From: an uncultured Kordiimonas sp.
GTDB taxonomy: Bacteria; Pseudomonadota; Alphaproteobacteria; Sphingomonadales; Kordiimonadaceae
Length of the DNA stretch: 64,000 nucleotides
Reading direction: 5' to 3'
NCBI GenBank assembly: GCA_947492375.1
Contig: CANLMI010000004.1
Span: 1-64,000 of the forward strand
The stretch's first letter is position 1, and each line of letters opens with the position of its first letter. Positions 24,340 to 33,071 of the stretch are shown here, piece by piece. The translations under genes were made by a program, and so were the position numbers. The notes beneath the pieces are model-generated. The model searched no databases and was not told where the DNA came from. It worked only from the letters and a program-made list of their open reading frames with translations.

Positions 24340-25200
24340 ATGATAAACGGTGCCGTAGGTTACTACAGCTCTGACCGGTCGTCTTTCCAAAACGAGAAGG
24401 CGGCAAAGACTTTCCCATCAATTGAGCTACACCAGCGAACCAACAAACGGTTGCGAGCGCTTTTACTAGGCCTCATTACAATTTGTCTGTTCGGTGTATC
24501 GGGAACAAGCACATTTGCGCAGTCAGCTATCCCGAAGAATGCCCAACCTAAAAGCTATGGAACGGGCTGGGAATGCAAACCCAGTTTTCGCGAAAACAAC
24601 GGTGGGTGCTCGGCGATTATCGCACCGCAAAATGCCTATTTGACGGGAAGACCCTATGGGCAAGGCTGGGAATGTAAAAGAGGTTTTGAGGAAGATGAAA
24701 ACATATGTGAAGAGATCATAATTCCTGAAAATGCATACCTTGATGCTTCTGGCCACCAGTGGCGTTGTGACCGAGGGTTTTTGAGCGATGACAACAAATC
24801 CTGTACCCCAATACAATTGCCCGAGAACGCCCATTTAACAGCCCGAGGTAATGATTGGGAATGCCCAAAACCGTTCCTCAAACTCAAGGACACATGTGGT
24901 ACAGTGACCGTCCCTCAAAATGCCTATCAAACATATTCATCTTTTGGTCGAGGTTGGGATTGCCGCAGAGGCTTTCTTGAAGCCAACGGTAAATGCGAAG
25001 CAATTGATGTTCCAGAATACGCTTTCCTTTCAGGAAATACCTTTGATGGCGGCTGGAAATGTACTCGCGGCTATCAGGTAAATGGTAGCAGTTGCGCGAA
25101 AATCATAGTGCCTGAAAATGCACACCTAGGCCGGTCAGGAAACAACTGGGACTGTAATCGCTCCTTTCGAAAAGAAGCAGAGACATGCGTCCTTAATTAA
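24340..25200 (+). CDS. Exported protein with seven two-Cys repeats
   Basis: A long basic N-terminus and a hydrophobic helix (residues 41-55) form a signal or anchor. After it come seven units of about 32 residues, beginning near 64, 95, 128, 160, 191, 224 and 257. Each has the form P-x-N-A-[YHF]-L ... G-x-x-W-x-C-x-x-x-F ... C-x-x-I. This gives fourteen regularly spaced Cys, so one disulfide per unit is likely. I do not know a function. Downstream in the same direction lie a 55-residue protein, an ATP-grasp enzyme and a 2OG-Fe(II) oxygenase, which could modify it. Confidence 0.62.
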   Translation: MINGAVGYYSSDRSSFQNEKAAKTFPSIELHQRTNKRLRALLLGLITICLFGVSGTSTFAQSAIPKNAQPKSYGTGWECKPSFRENNGGCSAIIAPQNAYLTGRPYGQGWECKRGFEEDENICEEIIIPENAYLDASGHQWRCDRGFLSDDNKSCTPIQLPENAHLTARGNDWECPKPFLKLKDTCGTVTVPQNAYQTYSSFGRGWDCRRGFLEANGKCEAIDVPEYAFLSGNTFDGGWKCTRGYQVNGSSCAKIIVPENAHLGRSGNNWDCNRSFRKEAETCVLN

Positions 25201-25275
25201 TGCGTCAAGCATCCGCACCTACATGCACTTCTCTAAAGACTGCTCTCAAACAAACCGCTAAGAAAGGAATAATCC

Positions 25276-25443
25276 ATGACTGACAAAACCGATACACCGC
25301 AGCCGACGGAAGAGGTGGTGATGGCCAAATATGGCATCACTCGAGAGCGGACGGACTATTATCATCTGGACTCCTTCCGATACACATCTTTGAAGGACGC
25401 CGTTGCTCAGGCAAAACGCATCGCCAACACGGGATCAGTGTGA
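25276..25443 (+). CDS. Small conserved-looking protein upstream of ATP-grasp gene, 55 aa
   Basis: AAAGGAA precedes the ATG by 5 bases. The sequence has the blocks KYGITRERTDYYHLDSFRYT and SLKDAVAQAKR. The gene ends GTGTGA, overlapping the GTG start of the ATP-grasp gene, so the two are translated together. Small proteins of this kind next to D-Ala-D-Ala-ligase-like enzymes could be carriers, substrates or precursor peptides. The role here is open. Confidence 0.62.
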   Translation: MTDKTDTPQPTEEVVMAKYGITRERTDYYHLDSFRYTSLKDAVAQAKRIANTGSV

Positions 25444-26525
25444 ATCTTTTCGAGTTCGCTGATCTCTCCAAAAATGCACAAGGCTTAGAGGCAAAGATAG
25501 ATCGCCGTATTGCTGTTGTAACAACAAACGGGGATAACCTGAATGAAACCGGATTTGGCACCAACAAAACTTGCCGGATTATTTGTGACCATATCAGAGA
25601 ACGGTTTCAGCATGTTACGTTTCACGAAGTAACAGATGTATCTGCGCTAAATCTGATTATCGAAGAAAGCCCCGACCTTGTTGTGCTATGCAGCAAATAT
25701 GTGCTTGATAGCGATCAAGTAACCAGAATTTGGTTTTCTGAATTTTTCGATCAATATGATATCGCATATACGGGGTCTGATCGCTCGGCACTTGAGTTCG
25801 ATTCAAATAAAAGCAAAGCCAAGGCCATTCTATTGAATAGCGGTATCGCAACCGCAAACTTCTTCCTGACGCATCCAAATCAATTTGAAACAGAGGAACA
25901 GCTTCCCCTTCCGTTACCGCTATTTATAAAACCTCTTGACGCTGCAAACGGTAACGGCATCGATGAAAATTCATTGGTCAATACCTTCTCTGAGTATACC
26001 AAAAAAGTGGACCAGTTATTTGCGCTCTACGGCGCCACATGCTTGGTTGAGGAAGTTCTGTCAGGTCGCGAATTCACCGTTGCCGTCCTTGAAGGCGCTG
26101 ACACGCAATTGCGTCAAATTATGCCGATTGAGATAATTCCTCCAATGAATGTGAAAGGGGACCGCGTATTGGGATTTGCGGAGAAACGCAGCAACGAAGA
26201 AGAAATAAGACCTGTAGAAGAACCCCTATTCAGCGCTGTTTCAGCGCTGGCAAGCGCCGCCTTCACCGCCCTTGATGCACGTGATTTTGGTCGTATTGAT
26301 ATCAAACTGGATGAAGCGGGTAAGCCGCATTTCTTGGAAGCCAATCTGGTTCCCGGTATGACACCCGAGACAAGTTATTTCCCGCGTACCTTCGGTTCAA
26401 CAATGACATCAAACAACGCTGCACACAAAGCAATGACCGAGAAGGAAATCGTCTGGAGGATTGTAGAACTGGGCTTAATGCGTGCCAAATCTACCGCGCC
26501 AGTATCAGGCATTCCAGTGTGTTGA
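25440..26525 (+). CDS. D-Ala-D-Ala-ligase-like ATP-grasp enzyme
   Basis: 361 residues. The N-terminal Rossmann-like part (IAVVTTNGDN) is followed by SDRSALEFDSNKSKAKAIL, the ATP-binding PLFIKPLDAANGNGID and CLVEEVLSGREFTVAVLEG. The Mg-binding end FGRIDIKLDEAG and HFLEANLVPGMTP completes the D-alanine-D-alanine ligase architecture. It forms an amide from an acyl-phosphate; whether the product is a dipeptide or a modified protein is not decided by sequence. Start GTG overlaps the 55-residue gene. No other cell-wall genes adjoin it, which argues for a specialised role. Confidence 0.8.
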   Translation: MNLFEFADLSKNAQGLEAKIDRRIAVVTTNGDNLNETGFGTNKTCRIICDHIRERFQHVTFHEVTDVSALNLIIEESPDLVVLCSKYVLDSDQVTRIWFSEFFDQYDIAYTGSDRSALEFDSNKSKAKAILLNSGIATANFFLTHPNQFETEEQLPLPLPLFIKPLDAANGNGIDENSLVNTFSEYTKKVDQLFALYGATCLVEEVLSGREFTVAVLEGADTQLRQIMPIEIIPPMNVKGDRVLGFAEKRSNEEEIRPVEEPLFSAVSALASAAFTALDARDFGRIDIKLDEAGKPHFLEANLVPGMTPETSYFPRTFGSTMTSNNAAHKAMTEKEIVWRIVELGLMRAKSTAPVSGIPVC

Positions 26526-26642
26526 TTGCTTTCATCTAACCAGTATTAGAGCCGGCAAACATCTGATCATAGCACGTCGTCCCTAACTTTCTTCACTCGG
26601 AATTTTCATAGCGAGCACGACTGCGCTTGCCTAAGGACAAGT

Positions 26643-27209
26643 ATGTTTCAATTGTCACCGTTTGTTATATCTGATTTTTTGTCAGCCGAAGAGTGCTCTA
26701 CTGTCCGAGAGAGTTTGAGTAAGCAAAATATGAAAGATGCAAAACTATCAGGCGCTCAAATGGAGCCGTCTGTGCGCTCTGCTCAGTCTTTGTGGTTGGA
26801 AGATCATGCATTTCCTTGGTTGACTAAGCGAATAGCAAGAAAAACTTCGCAAATCGCCAATAATCACTTCTTATTCAAGATTACAGGCCTAGATGAAGGC
26901 TGCCAACTTTTGAAATATCAATGCATCGAAAACGAAGGATCCGGCGATTTTTACGATTGGCACATAGATATTGGGCGCTCAGGTTTGGCTAAATCCAGAA
27001 AACTGTCGATGATAATTCAGTTGAGTAATAGCAACGACTATTCAGGGGGTGATCTCGAGATAAATTATGGTGGCACCGCCCATTCAATGGACAGAGACAT
27101 CGGAACATTGATCGCATTTCCAAGTTTTGCGCTTCACAGGGTAACCGCGCTCCGTCTGGGGGAACGGTTTTCTCTGGCGATATGGGCACATGGCCCTGCT
27201 TTCCAATAA
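26643..27209 (+). CDS. 2-oxoglutarate/Fe(II)-dependent dioxygenase (PKHD-type)
   Basis: 188 residues, a jelly-roll dioxygenase. Iron ligands are His107 and Asp109 in DWHIDIGRSG and His165 in FALHRVTAL; Arg175 in LGERFSLAIW would bind 2-oxoglutarate. It resembles PiuC/prolyl-hydroxylase-type enzymes that hydroxylate protein or peptide side chains. It follows the ATP-grasp gene by about 120 bases in the same direction and may act on the same substrate, perhaps the Cys-repeat protein. The substrate is inference. Confidence 0.8.
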   Translation: MFQLSPFVISDFLSAEECSTVRESLSKQNMKDAKLSGAQMEPSVRSAQSLWLEDHAFPWLTKRIARKTSQIANNHFLFKITGLDEGCQLLKYQCIENEGSGDFYDWHIDIGRSGLAKSRKLSMIIQLSNSNDYSGGDLEINYGGTAHSMDRDIGTLIAFPSFALHRVTALRLGERFSLAIWAHGPAFQ

Positions 27210-27671
27210 TCCATCACCAGAGGGCTTCGCATCATCGCACTTGTCCGGTTTTGGCCGATACCAGTCATATTGAGTATATTACTAATGGCTGAATTGATTT
27301 AAGAATTCATTCGGAAGAATCCTAAACCTGATTGTTGGCTAAGGAGTCTACAGCGTTGGTTGCAGGCTCCCGCAACCAACGCTATAGACGGATTAAGGTC
27401 GCTTTGTATAGTCCTTATCGGCACTGGCGTTTTCGCTTTGGTGCTTAGCACTTGCAGCCGCAAAGTCTGTTTCTGCGGCATGGACGGCAAGCAATGAGAT
27501 TATCGGCTCAAGGCTCTGTATATGAAAGTCCGTCAACGGGGAATAGGCTTCAATTGTTTCAGCAGGTTTCTTCATGACTGCTACGCTAGGGCAGCATTCA
27601 CTCCAAGTTCCTCGTTACGGTGAATAATGGGATTCTAGCAAAAATACGATCAAAGGTGAATCCTCAAAATA
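27210..27671. other. Module boundary with repeat and recombinase tail remnants
   Basis: The only clear content is the 44-base inverted repeat at 27346-27389 and its flanks, shared with 41907-41994. A minus-strand frame at 27393-27575 (MKKPAETIEAYSPLT) is possible but has no ribosome site. The minus-strand phrase SDLNPSIALVAGA across the repeat is the tail seen at the end of the recombinase fragment at 41891. Confidence 0.45.
27346..27389. repeat. 44-base inverted repeat with tRNA-end motif, copy 1
   Basis: GTCTA ... TAGAC enclose AGCGTTGGTTGC and GCAACCAACGCT, a near-perfect hairpin containing GCTCCCGCAACCA. All but two or three bases match 41935-41978, and the following GGATTAAGGTCGCTTT is also shared. 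Confidence 0.75.
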
Positions 27672-28073
27672 TCAAAGTGATTTTTGAATGAGGTTGACTT
27701 CCTTTTTATAAGGCTCATTGCGTTTTCTAATCTTGCGATATTTAGGCAGTATCTTTGGAGGCTTTAAGCTTCTGATGTGGACATTGAGGTTTTTGTTTAT
27801 TGAGCTAATTAAATCGCTTTCAGTATCTTCATCTGCATCTTGAATGGTTATGCCGCCCAAGTCTTCGTCGAGTGCATAAGCATCACAGAAAACATCAAAG
27901 CTTTGTTTGTTCAAAAGGTAATTTTCAAGGCAATCAAGCACCATGCTTTCAACAAGCTCGCGCTTGATTGTGCGCTTGTTTGAACACATGCCCTTACTCA
28001 CTGCCAGACAGATTTCTCGGCAAGCCATCGAACAGGTTCGTATAAGCCGTATAAACAACCGACAGATTTTCAA
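27672..28073 (-). pseudogene. Serine-recombinase zinc-ribbon fragment
   Basis: The stretch CSNKRTIKRELVESMVLDCL followed by ENYLLNK fits the end of the zinc beta-ribbon and following helix of large serine recombinases. The catalytic N-terminal domain is absent, and the sequence after about residue 65 no longer fits the family. It is therefore a remnant joined to other DNA. It lies near the repeat that resembles the 3' end of such recombinase genes. Confidence 0.4.
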
Positions 28074-28233
28074 ACAATACCGATCCGAAGCTCTTTCGGA
28101 ATGGCGTCAGCTTGCGGAAATGGCTGCATGACATCCCGCTATCAAAGAGGCATTTGAGACGAGTTAGCATTAAACTGACAGCACCCCTGAGGGGGAACAA
28201 TCCAAGCATCATTCGACAAATCATAGATTCTAG

Positions 28234-29664
28234 TCATTTCCCGTGAATCCAACTCAATCCTTGAATTGCAGTGGTCGGGAAAGCCGTCGAATGAGATGAA
28301 TTCTCAACTGTGGAAAACTTGAGCGCAATATTTGATGAACTAAGGTCGTTAATTTTCTTTGCAAGCAATTGTGCTCCCATAACCATGTCTTGACCTTCAC
28401 CGAACTCGGGCGTTTCCAAGACCCCTACAGATAAATAGACTCTTGTTTTCTGCTTTGGCTCTCTTGCTTCAATAGATAGTAAATGATGGTTGTTAAACCA
28501 GACCGATGGACTACCTAGTACATACCCGTTGAAGGTTTCTGGTTCATTGAACAGGACATAGGCACCAAACAACCCGCCTAGCGAAACGCCGGCAAGGGTT
28601 CGTTTAGTTTTATCGACGCGGTAGTTAGATTCTATGAAGGGAAACACGACATTTTTGAAAAATTCTAAATGACCTTTTGCATTTCCGGTTTCCATCTTCC
28701 AGTCGTCGGCTTTGACTGGTGTATAGTCTCTCACTCTACTAGACGACCCTTTAGAACCCTTAGAATAAGAAACCGCCACTATAATGGCTTGCTCCATGTG
28801 CTCGTTGTTCATAGGATTCCTCGTCGCTCCAACAACTAAAGGAAAGCTATATGGTGCATCCGTCATATAGATAACTGGATAGCGGGCATCAGGGCGCATA
28901 TTATAGGAGCGAGGAAGTTTGATAAAAAGAGGATAAATTCTTTTAGTGGATGGTTCGATAATATCTACAACTTCGCTCGATGGTATGGTGAAAGGGATTT
29001 TAACATGCTCTCTTTCCAGCCATTTCTTAACGGGTTCAATCCATTCATCGTTCGGTCGGTAAAAAGCACCATGCTCCTTGCTCGTGCTAATAGATTGTTC
29101 TTTAAAGGAAGTAATTTTATCGCCGCTTCGCGTGACGGCATCATTACAGGAGCCTACGCCGTCTGAAGTTTCATAGATGGACAGAATGTTTCCATACAGA
29201 TTAATATCTTCCCGGTCCGCCAAGCTGCTCGTACATGCAGCAAGTATCACAAAGTTGAGCTTCTTATTTGCCAAGTAGCTGGAAGTAATGGCAGTAATGA
29301 ACCCTCCGCGAGAAAAACCGACGAGTGATATGTTTTTTTCGGGAACACCGTTTTTAATAAGCCGCTCAACCTGGCCTTGGAGCTTTTTTGCGTGTGTAAA
29401 TGGATTTGTGTTTTTTGGTCGATGTTCAGCGATAACGATAGCATTAGGTTCTGATAATGCATCAACTATTGCCGGATAATCATAGACGCCCCAACGCGGG
29501 TGTTCTGGCCTCTTGTTTCGCCCCTCAACTATATATCCGTGCGAATAAAAAATGTATCGCATATTTGGGTTTATTATTTCAGGTAACCTGCCGCGAATAT
29601 CGTTAGCAAAAGACTTGAAGCTTGAGGATAGAACTAAAAGCAAGAGAATAAGAATTGGTCGCAA
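28234..29664 (-). CDS. Exported double alpha/beta-hydrolase (fusion of two esterase domains)
   Basis: 476 residues with a signal peptide (1-20). The first domain has the nucleophile elbow GFSRGG with Ser118. The second, from about residue 230, is esterase-D/Fes-like (LFIKLPRSYN, YPVIYMTDAPYSF), with GVSLGG and Ser361 and a likely catalytic His near 457 (ENSSHSTAF). Fes-like domains hydrolyse ferric-siderophore esters, and the family also includes other carboxylesterases. Two catalytic units in one periplasmic protein is unusual. It stands on the same strand as the M1 peptidase gene, 100 bases away. Confidence 0.75.
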   Translation of the reverse strand: MRPILILLLLVLSSSFKSFANDIRGRLPEIINPNMRYIFYSHGYIVEGRNKRPEHPRWGVYDYPAIVDALSEPNAIVIAEHRPKNTNPFTHAKKLQGQVERLIKNGVPEKNISLVGFSRGGFITAITSSYLANKKLNFVILAACTSSLADREDINLYGNILSIYETSDGVGSCNDAVTRSGDKITSFKEQSISTSKEHGAFYRPNDEWIEPVKKWLEREHVKIPFTIPSSEVVDIIEPSTKRIYPLFIKLPRSYNMRPDARYPVIYMTDAPYSFPLVVGATRNPMNNEHMEQAIIVAVSYSKGSKGSSSRVRDYTPVKADDWKMETGNAKGHLEFFKNVVFPFIESNYRVDKTKRTLAGVSLGGLFGAYVLFNEPETFNGYVLGSPSVWFNNHHLLSIEAREPKQKTRVYLSVGVLETPEFGEGQDMVMGAQLLAKKINDLSSSNIALKFSTVENSSHSTAFPTTAIQGLSWIHGK

Positions 29665-29714
29665 AATACTTCCTTAAGAGTAAAGTGAAAAAATAATATA
29701 ATACAATTACCAAA

Positions 29715-29744
29715 TTTGGTTCCGTAGAGCCTGATGAGGAACAA
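29715..29744. repeat. 30-base dispersed repeat, copy 2
   Basis: Matches 22247-22276 at about 26 of 30 bases, with the same TTTGGTTCC ... GGAACAA ends. It lies in the 104-base gap between the double hydrolase and M1 peptidase genes. Confidence 0.5.
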
Positions 29745-29768
29745 TAGGGTTTTCTCTTTTATTTAATT

Positions 29769-31136
29769 TTATAGATCTAAAACTGGAACTTCTTCGCCGT
29801 ACACCCAACGATCAAAGAAAGCGGTTAAATCAGTCCCAGCAACTTGTTCGAAGGTTATTTTTAGATTTTTGGTGGTAACTGATTGTCCCTTGTAGGTGAG
29901 GCTATATTTCTTCAAACTTTCCCAGAATAACTTGTCTCCTAATTTCTCTCTAAGCATGTAAAATACTAGTGCTCCTTTGCTGTATGCCATGGTGCGATTA
30001 ATGTCTTGTTCTCTAATCACTTTTCTAAAAGCAACAGGAGAGATTTTGTTTTCTTTAACTGCATGTTTAACCCGCTTCACCGCAACTATTATTTCATTCT
30101 TGTATGCGGTTTCCCCAAACGAATGTTGTTTATAAGCCGCAACTAAGAACACAACTAATCCTTCATTTAACCAATAGTGTGAAAAGTTTGAGCTAGTTAT
30201 ACTGTTACCCCACCATTCATGGGCAAGCTCATGTGCAATAAACCAATTTTCATTTTTTTCGCTCAACAAAGTATGAACAAACTTTTCTCCTACTAGGCTG
30301 AAGCCTGACGCTTCCTGTGCCAAGTAACCATCCACGACCACATAGGTATAATTTTGTTCGAGCCTGAATCCAGCTTTACTTTCAAAGAATGAAAGCATAT
30401 CGGTAACATCTCTAAACGCTTTTTTAACTAAATCAGCAGTTAAACCTGACTTTGCCTGCGGTCGATATAATACGGATATATTAACGCCACTTGTATCGAT
30501 CAGCAGCTCATCAAACTCACCCATTGCGAGGCCAAATGTATATAAAGGCATTGGTGTATTTTGTTGCCAACGCGACACGACTTGAGTGTCACTCACTCTT
30601 TGTTTGGAAACCAGAGTCCCGTTACCTATAGAAGTGATTCCTGCATCATGTTTAATAGATAAGTCAAAAGTAGCCTTGTCAGATAGGTCATCATGTGAAA
30701 CTAGCCAGTTTTTAGTGTGGTAAACAGTAAACAGGTGATCTTCATAAAATTTCATGCCACGAGTTGGTGAAGCTTCGTATTCGACTTTAACTGAGTAGGC
30801 TTCATGAGTTTTCAAAAGAAAAGGTAGTTGAATTGTAAGCACTTCATTCTCAATTGAGAAATCGAGTTTTTGTTCATCAAAATAAACAGACTTTATCTGC
30901 TTAAACTTGGCAGAAAAGTTTAGGTGATTTAAATCCCGTACATTCGGTGTAAATGTTATCTCAACAACACCTTCTATTGAACGAGTGTTAAAGTTAGGAG
31001 CAATCTCTGTTTTATAGTGAACAAAATCGATATTCGATTCATTTACAATATCTTCCGATACAATATCTTCCGAGTAAGCCCCATCAGAAAAGATCAAACA
31101 GCAGCAATATACTATAAATGTAGAATAAAGTTTCAT
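29769..31136 (-). CDS. Exported M1-family (aminopeptidase N-like) metallopeptidase
   Basis: The start at 31136 gives a signal peptide (MKLYSTFIVYCCCLIFS, cleavage near AYSED). An N-terminal beta-sandwich domain is followed by the thermolysin-like domain. Zinc motif HELAH at 302-306 with Glu325 in WLNEG gives exactly HExxH-x18-E. The usual GxMEN exopeptidase box is replaced by EASGFSL, so substrate choice may differ. At 455 residues it lacks the long C-terminal helical domain of PepN. The start lies next to paired dyads shared with the divergent BlaI-type gene, so it is probably under the same repressor. Confidence 0.8.
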   Translation of the reverse strand: MKLYSTFIVYCCCLIFSDGAYSEDIVSEDIVNESNIDFVHYKTEIAPNFNTRSIEGVVEITFTPNVRDLNHLNFSAKFKQIKSVYFDEQKLDFSIENEVLTIQLPFLLKTHEAYSVKVEYEASPTRGMKFYEDHLFTVYHTKNWLVSHDDLSDKATFDLSIKHDAGITSIGNGTLVSKQRVSDTQVVSRWQQNTPMPLYTFGLAMGEFDELLIDTSGVNISVLYRPQAKSGLTADLVKKAFRDVTDMLSFFESKAGFRLEQNYTYVVVDGYLAQEASGFSLVGEKFVHTLLSEKNENWFIAHELAHEWWGNSITSSNFSHYWLNEGLVVFLVAAYKQHSFGETAYKNEIIVAVKRVKHAVKENKISPVAFRKVIREQDINRTMAYSKGALVFYMLREKLGDKLFWESLKKYSLTYKGQSVTTKNLKITFEQVAGTDLTAFFDRWVYGEEVPVLDL

Positions 31137-31154
31137 AAACCTAAAATCCTTAAA

Positions 31155-31170
31155 TGCGACACTTGTCACA
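31155..31170. promoter_or_regulatory. Candidate BlaI-type operator 1
   Basis: TGCGACACTTGTCACA, a dyad of the form TG-N-GAC-N4-GTC-N-CA. A second copy lies 46 bases to the right. It sits between the divergent M1-peptidase and BlaI-like genes. Confidence 0.65.
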
Positions 31171-31200
31171 AGGTTGATTTTAACATATAAGATATCTAAG

Positions 31201-31216
31201 TGCGACACAAGTCACA
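31201..31216. promoter_or_regulatory. Candidate BlaI-type operator 2
   Basis: TGCGACACAAGTCACA, the second copy of the dyad, 17 bases before the ATG of the BlaI-like gene. Binding here would block that gene's transcription start. Confidence 0.65.
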
Positions 31217-31232
31217 GGTTGAAAATAATTAT

Positions 31233-31610
31233 ATGACACCAAATTTGACAGAGTTAGAAATACTGAAGCTGCTTTGGAAGGAGCAACCTCTCACAGCAAA
31301 AGAAATCCATGAATGTCTAGTATCAAAATATGGATGGTCATATTCATCTACGCGTAAGACTCTGGAAAGAATGGGGAGTAAAGGGATTTTGGAAATTGGT
31401 TCACTTGGTAATAAAAAAACCTATAAAGCACTACTTGAAAAAATACCTACGCTAGCCTCCTGCATGCAGGAATTTGCCACTAATGTCTTAGAATTAGACG
31501 AACCACTACCTGTAACTATGTTTGCTGATAGCCGTATAATAGGTAAAGAAGAAGTCCGTGAATTGGAGGAATTGTTAAATAAATTGTCTGAGGATGAAAA
31601 AGAAAGGTAA
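31233..31610 (+). CDS. BlaI/MecI-family repressor
   Basis: The ATG at 31233 gives MTPNLTELEILKLLWKEQPL, the standard BlaI winged-helix start; the frame also runs upstream over an operator. 125 residues: HTH with TAKEIHECL and SSTRKTLERMGSKG, then a C-terminal dimerisation helix pair. BlaI repressors are inactivated by a membrane metalloprotease partner, here encoded immediately downstream (TAATG overlap). It probably controls itself, the sensor and the divergent M1 peptidase. Confidence 0.87.
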   Translation: MTPNLTELEILKLLWKEQPLTAKEIHECLVSKYGWSYSSTRKTLERMGSKGILEIGSLGNKKTYKALLEKIPTLASCMQEFATNVLELDEPLPVTMFADSRIIGKEEVRELEELLNKLSEDEKER

Positions 31611-32968
31611 TGGATTCTTCAATTATTCAATTCATTGTAAATAGCATTTTTCCTTGGCTTGTTTTTTCCAGCTTGGTCTATGCTAGTTTCTCTTATAAAA
31701 ATAAGCTTAACAATATCTCGCCAAATATATGGTGGTTTGCACTAGTATCCTGTTTTTTACCTTTTATACCTTTATCACTTAGTTCTATGAATATAGCTGT
31801 CCTTGACTTGGAATATATTGGTTCAAGCTTGGAAAGTGTAAAAATAGTAAAACAGGCCAGTATCACTCAGGTAAGTTTGAGGGAACCCGATTTAGCCGCA
31901 GCGGTATTAATAATCGGCTATATTTTTGTTACCTGTTCAAAGTTAGTTCGATTAGTGACTGTTTGGCAAAAACTAAAAAGGATTTCAAGTTCCTCTGAGA
32001 TAATCGGCAGTCTGTCTGATAATGGAACTCAAGTTGTAGTTTCTTCTTTAAATCATAGTCCTTTTGTATTCGGTATATCCGTACCGCAAATTGTTCTACC
32101 TAAGTACTTTAGGTCGCTGGAAAAAGAGCAGCAAAGCATTTTACTTCAACATGAACTAACGCATATTGCGAACAAGGACCACGTTGCAATTCTTATATGG
32201 AGAGTGTTGAGCACTCTTTTGTGGATTAACCCATTTATTAAAAAGATGGAATGGCAGTTTATACAAGCTATGGAACACAGGTGCGATAGACTGACTATTT
32301 ATCGCTTTAATGTTAACAGATATAGCTATGCTAATACACTCCTACAATCATTAAAAAGAAGCATTCATCTCAATAATAGTGACCCTGTTGCTCAATTTAA
32401 TTCAGGTGCACTTTGCCCGAATGGCTATAAAAGTCGACTTACAAACATTGTACGCCCAGCGAATAAAAGCAGCCTTCGTTTGGCTGTAAAGTTTTCTTTA
32501 ATGATATTTGCTCTCTTTAGCCTATACGCTCTTGTAAAAGAAGCAGCAGTAACAGAAAAGGTAACGTGGCAACACCCTATAGAAAACCATACGGTAAGTT
32601 CATCATTTCGCAGTATCAGTAATATAAGGCATTACAAGCCACACCAAGGTGTGGATTATGTCGCGAAAAGTGGCAGCTCTGTGCTGTCAGCCGCTGATGG
32701 AATTATAATTGTTGCAGATAACAGGACCTTGCACCCTAACTACGGAAACACAGTATTAGTTCAACATAAAGGTGGCTATCAAACTCTGTATTCACATTTA
32801 GAATCTATCGAAGCCAAAACTGGTACTTGGGTTAAAGCCGGACAGAACATTGGGGTCATTGGTGACACTGGTAAAACTACAGGTTTGCACCTTCATTTTG
32901 AAGTAATAAAAGACAACCAAAGAATTGATCCTAGCTTAATATTCAATACTGAAGCTTTAAGGCGATGA
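31610..32968 (+). CDS. BlaR1-type M56 membrane protease fused to an M23 endopeptidase domain
   Basis: Membrane helices lie near residues 5-27, 40-58, 95-112, 190-207 and 292-310. The cytoplasmic M56 active site is HELTH at 181-185 with Glu222 and Asp226 (MEHRCDR). After the last helix, the extracytoplasmic domain is an M23/LytM fold: His345 and Asp349 (HQGVD), YGNTVLVQHKGGYQTLYSH, and His427-x-His429 (GLHLHFEV). Usual BlaR1 has a penicillin-binding sensor domain here. The M23 domain suggests sensing or cutting of peptidoglycan cross-links, then cleavage of the BlaI-like repressor. Confidence 0.85.
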   Translation: MDSSIIQFIVNSIFPWLVFSSLVYASFSYKNKLNNISPNIWWFALVSCFLPFIPLSLSSMNIAVLDLEYIGSSLESVKIVKQASITQVSLREPDLAAAVLIIGYIFVTCSKLVRLVTVWQKLKRISSSSEIIGSLSDNGTQVVVSSLNHSPFVFGISVPQIVLPKYFRSLEKEQQSILLQHELTHIANKDHVAILIWRVLSTLLWINPFIKKMEWQFIQAMEHRCDRLTIYRFNVNRYSYANTLLQSLKRSIHLNNSDPVAQFNSGALCPNGYKSRLTNIVRPANKSSLRLAVKFSLMIFALFSLYALVKEAAVTEKVTWQHPIENHTVSSSFRSISNIRHYKPHQGVDYVAKSGSSVLSAADGIIIVADNRTLHPNYGNTVLVQHKGGYQTLYSHLESIEAKTGTWVKAGQNIGVIGDTGKTTGLHLHFEVIKDNQRIDPSLIFNTEALRR

Positions 32969-33071
32969 GTCTAGTTATAACTACCATAAATTGAAGTTGT
33001 TAATTGGTTAGCTGAATGTCATTTTTTGGGCAGATGAGTGTTATTGGTTTGTATGTAAGGGTGGAAGCGAT

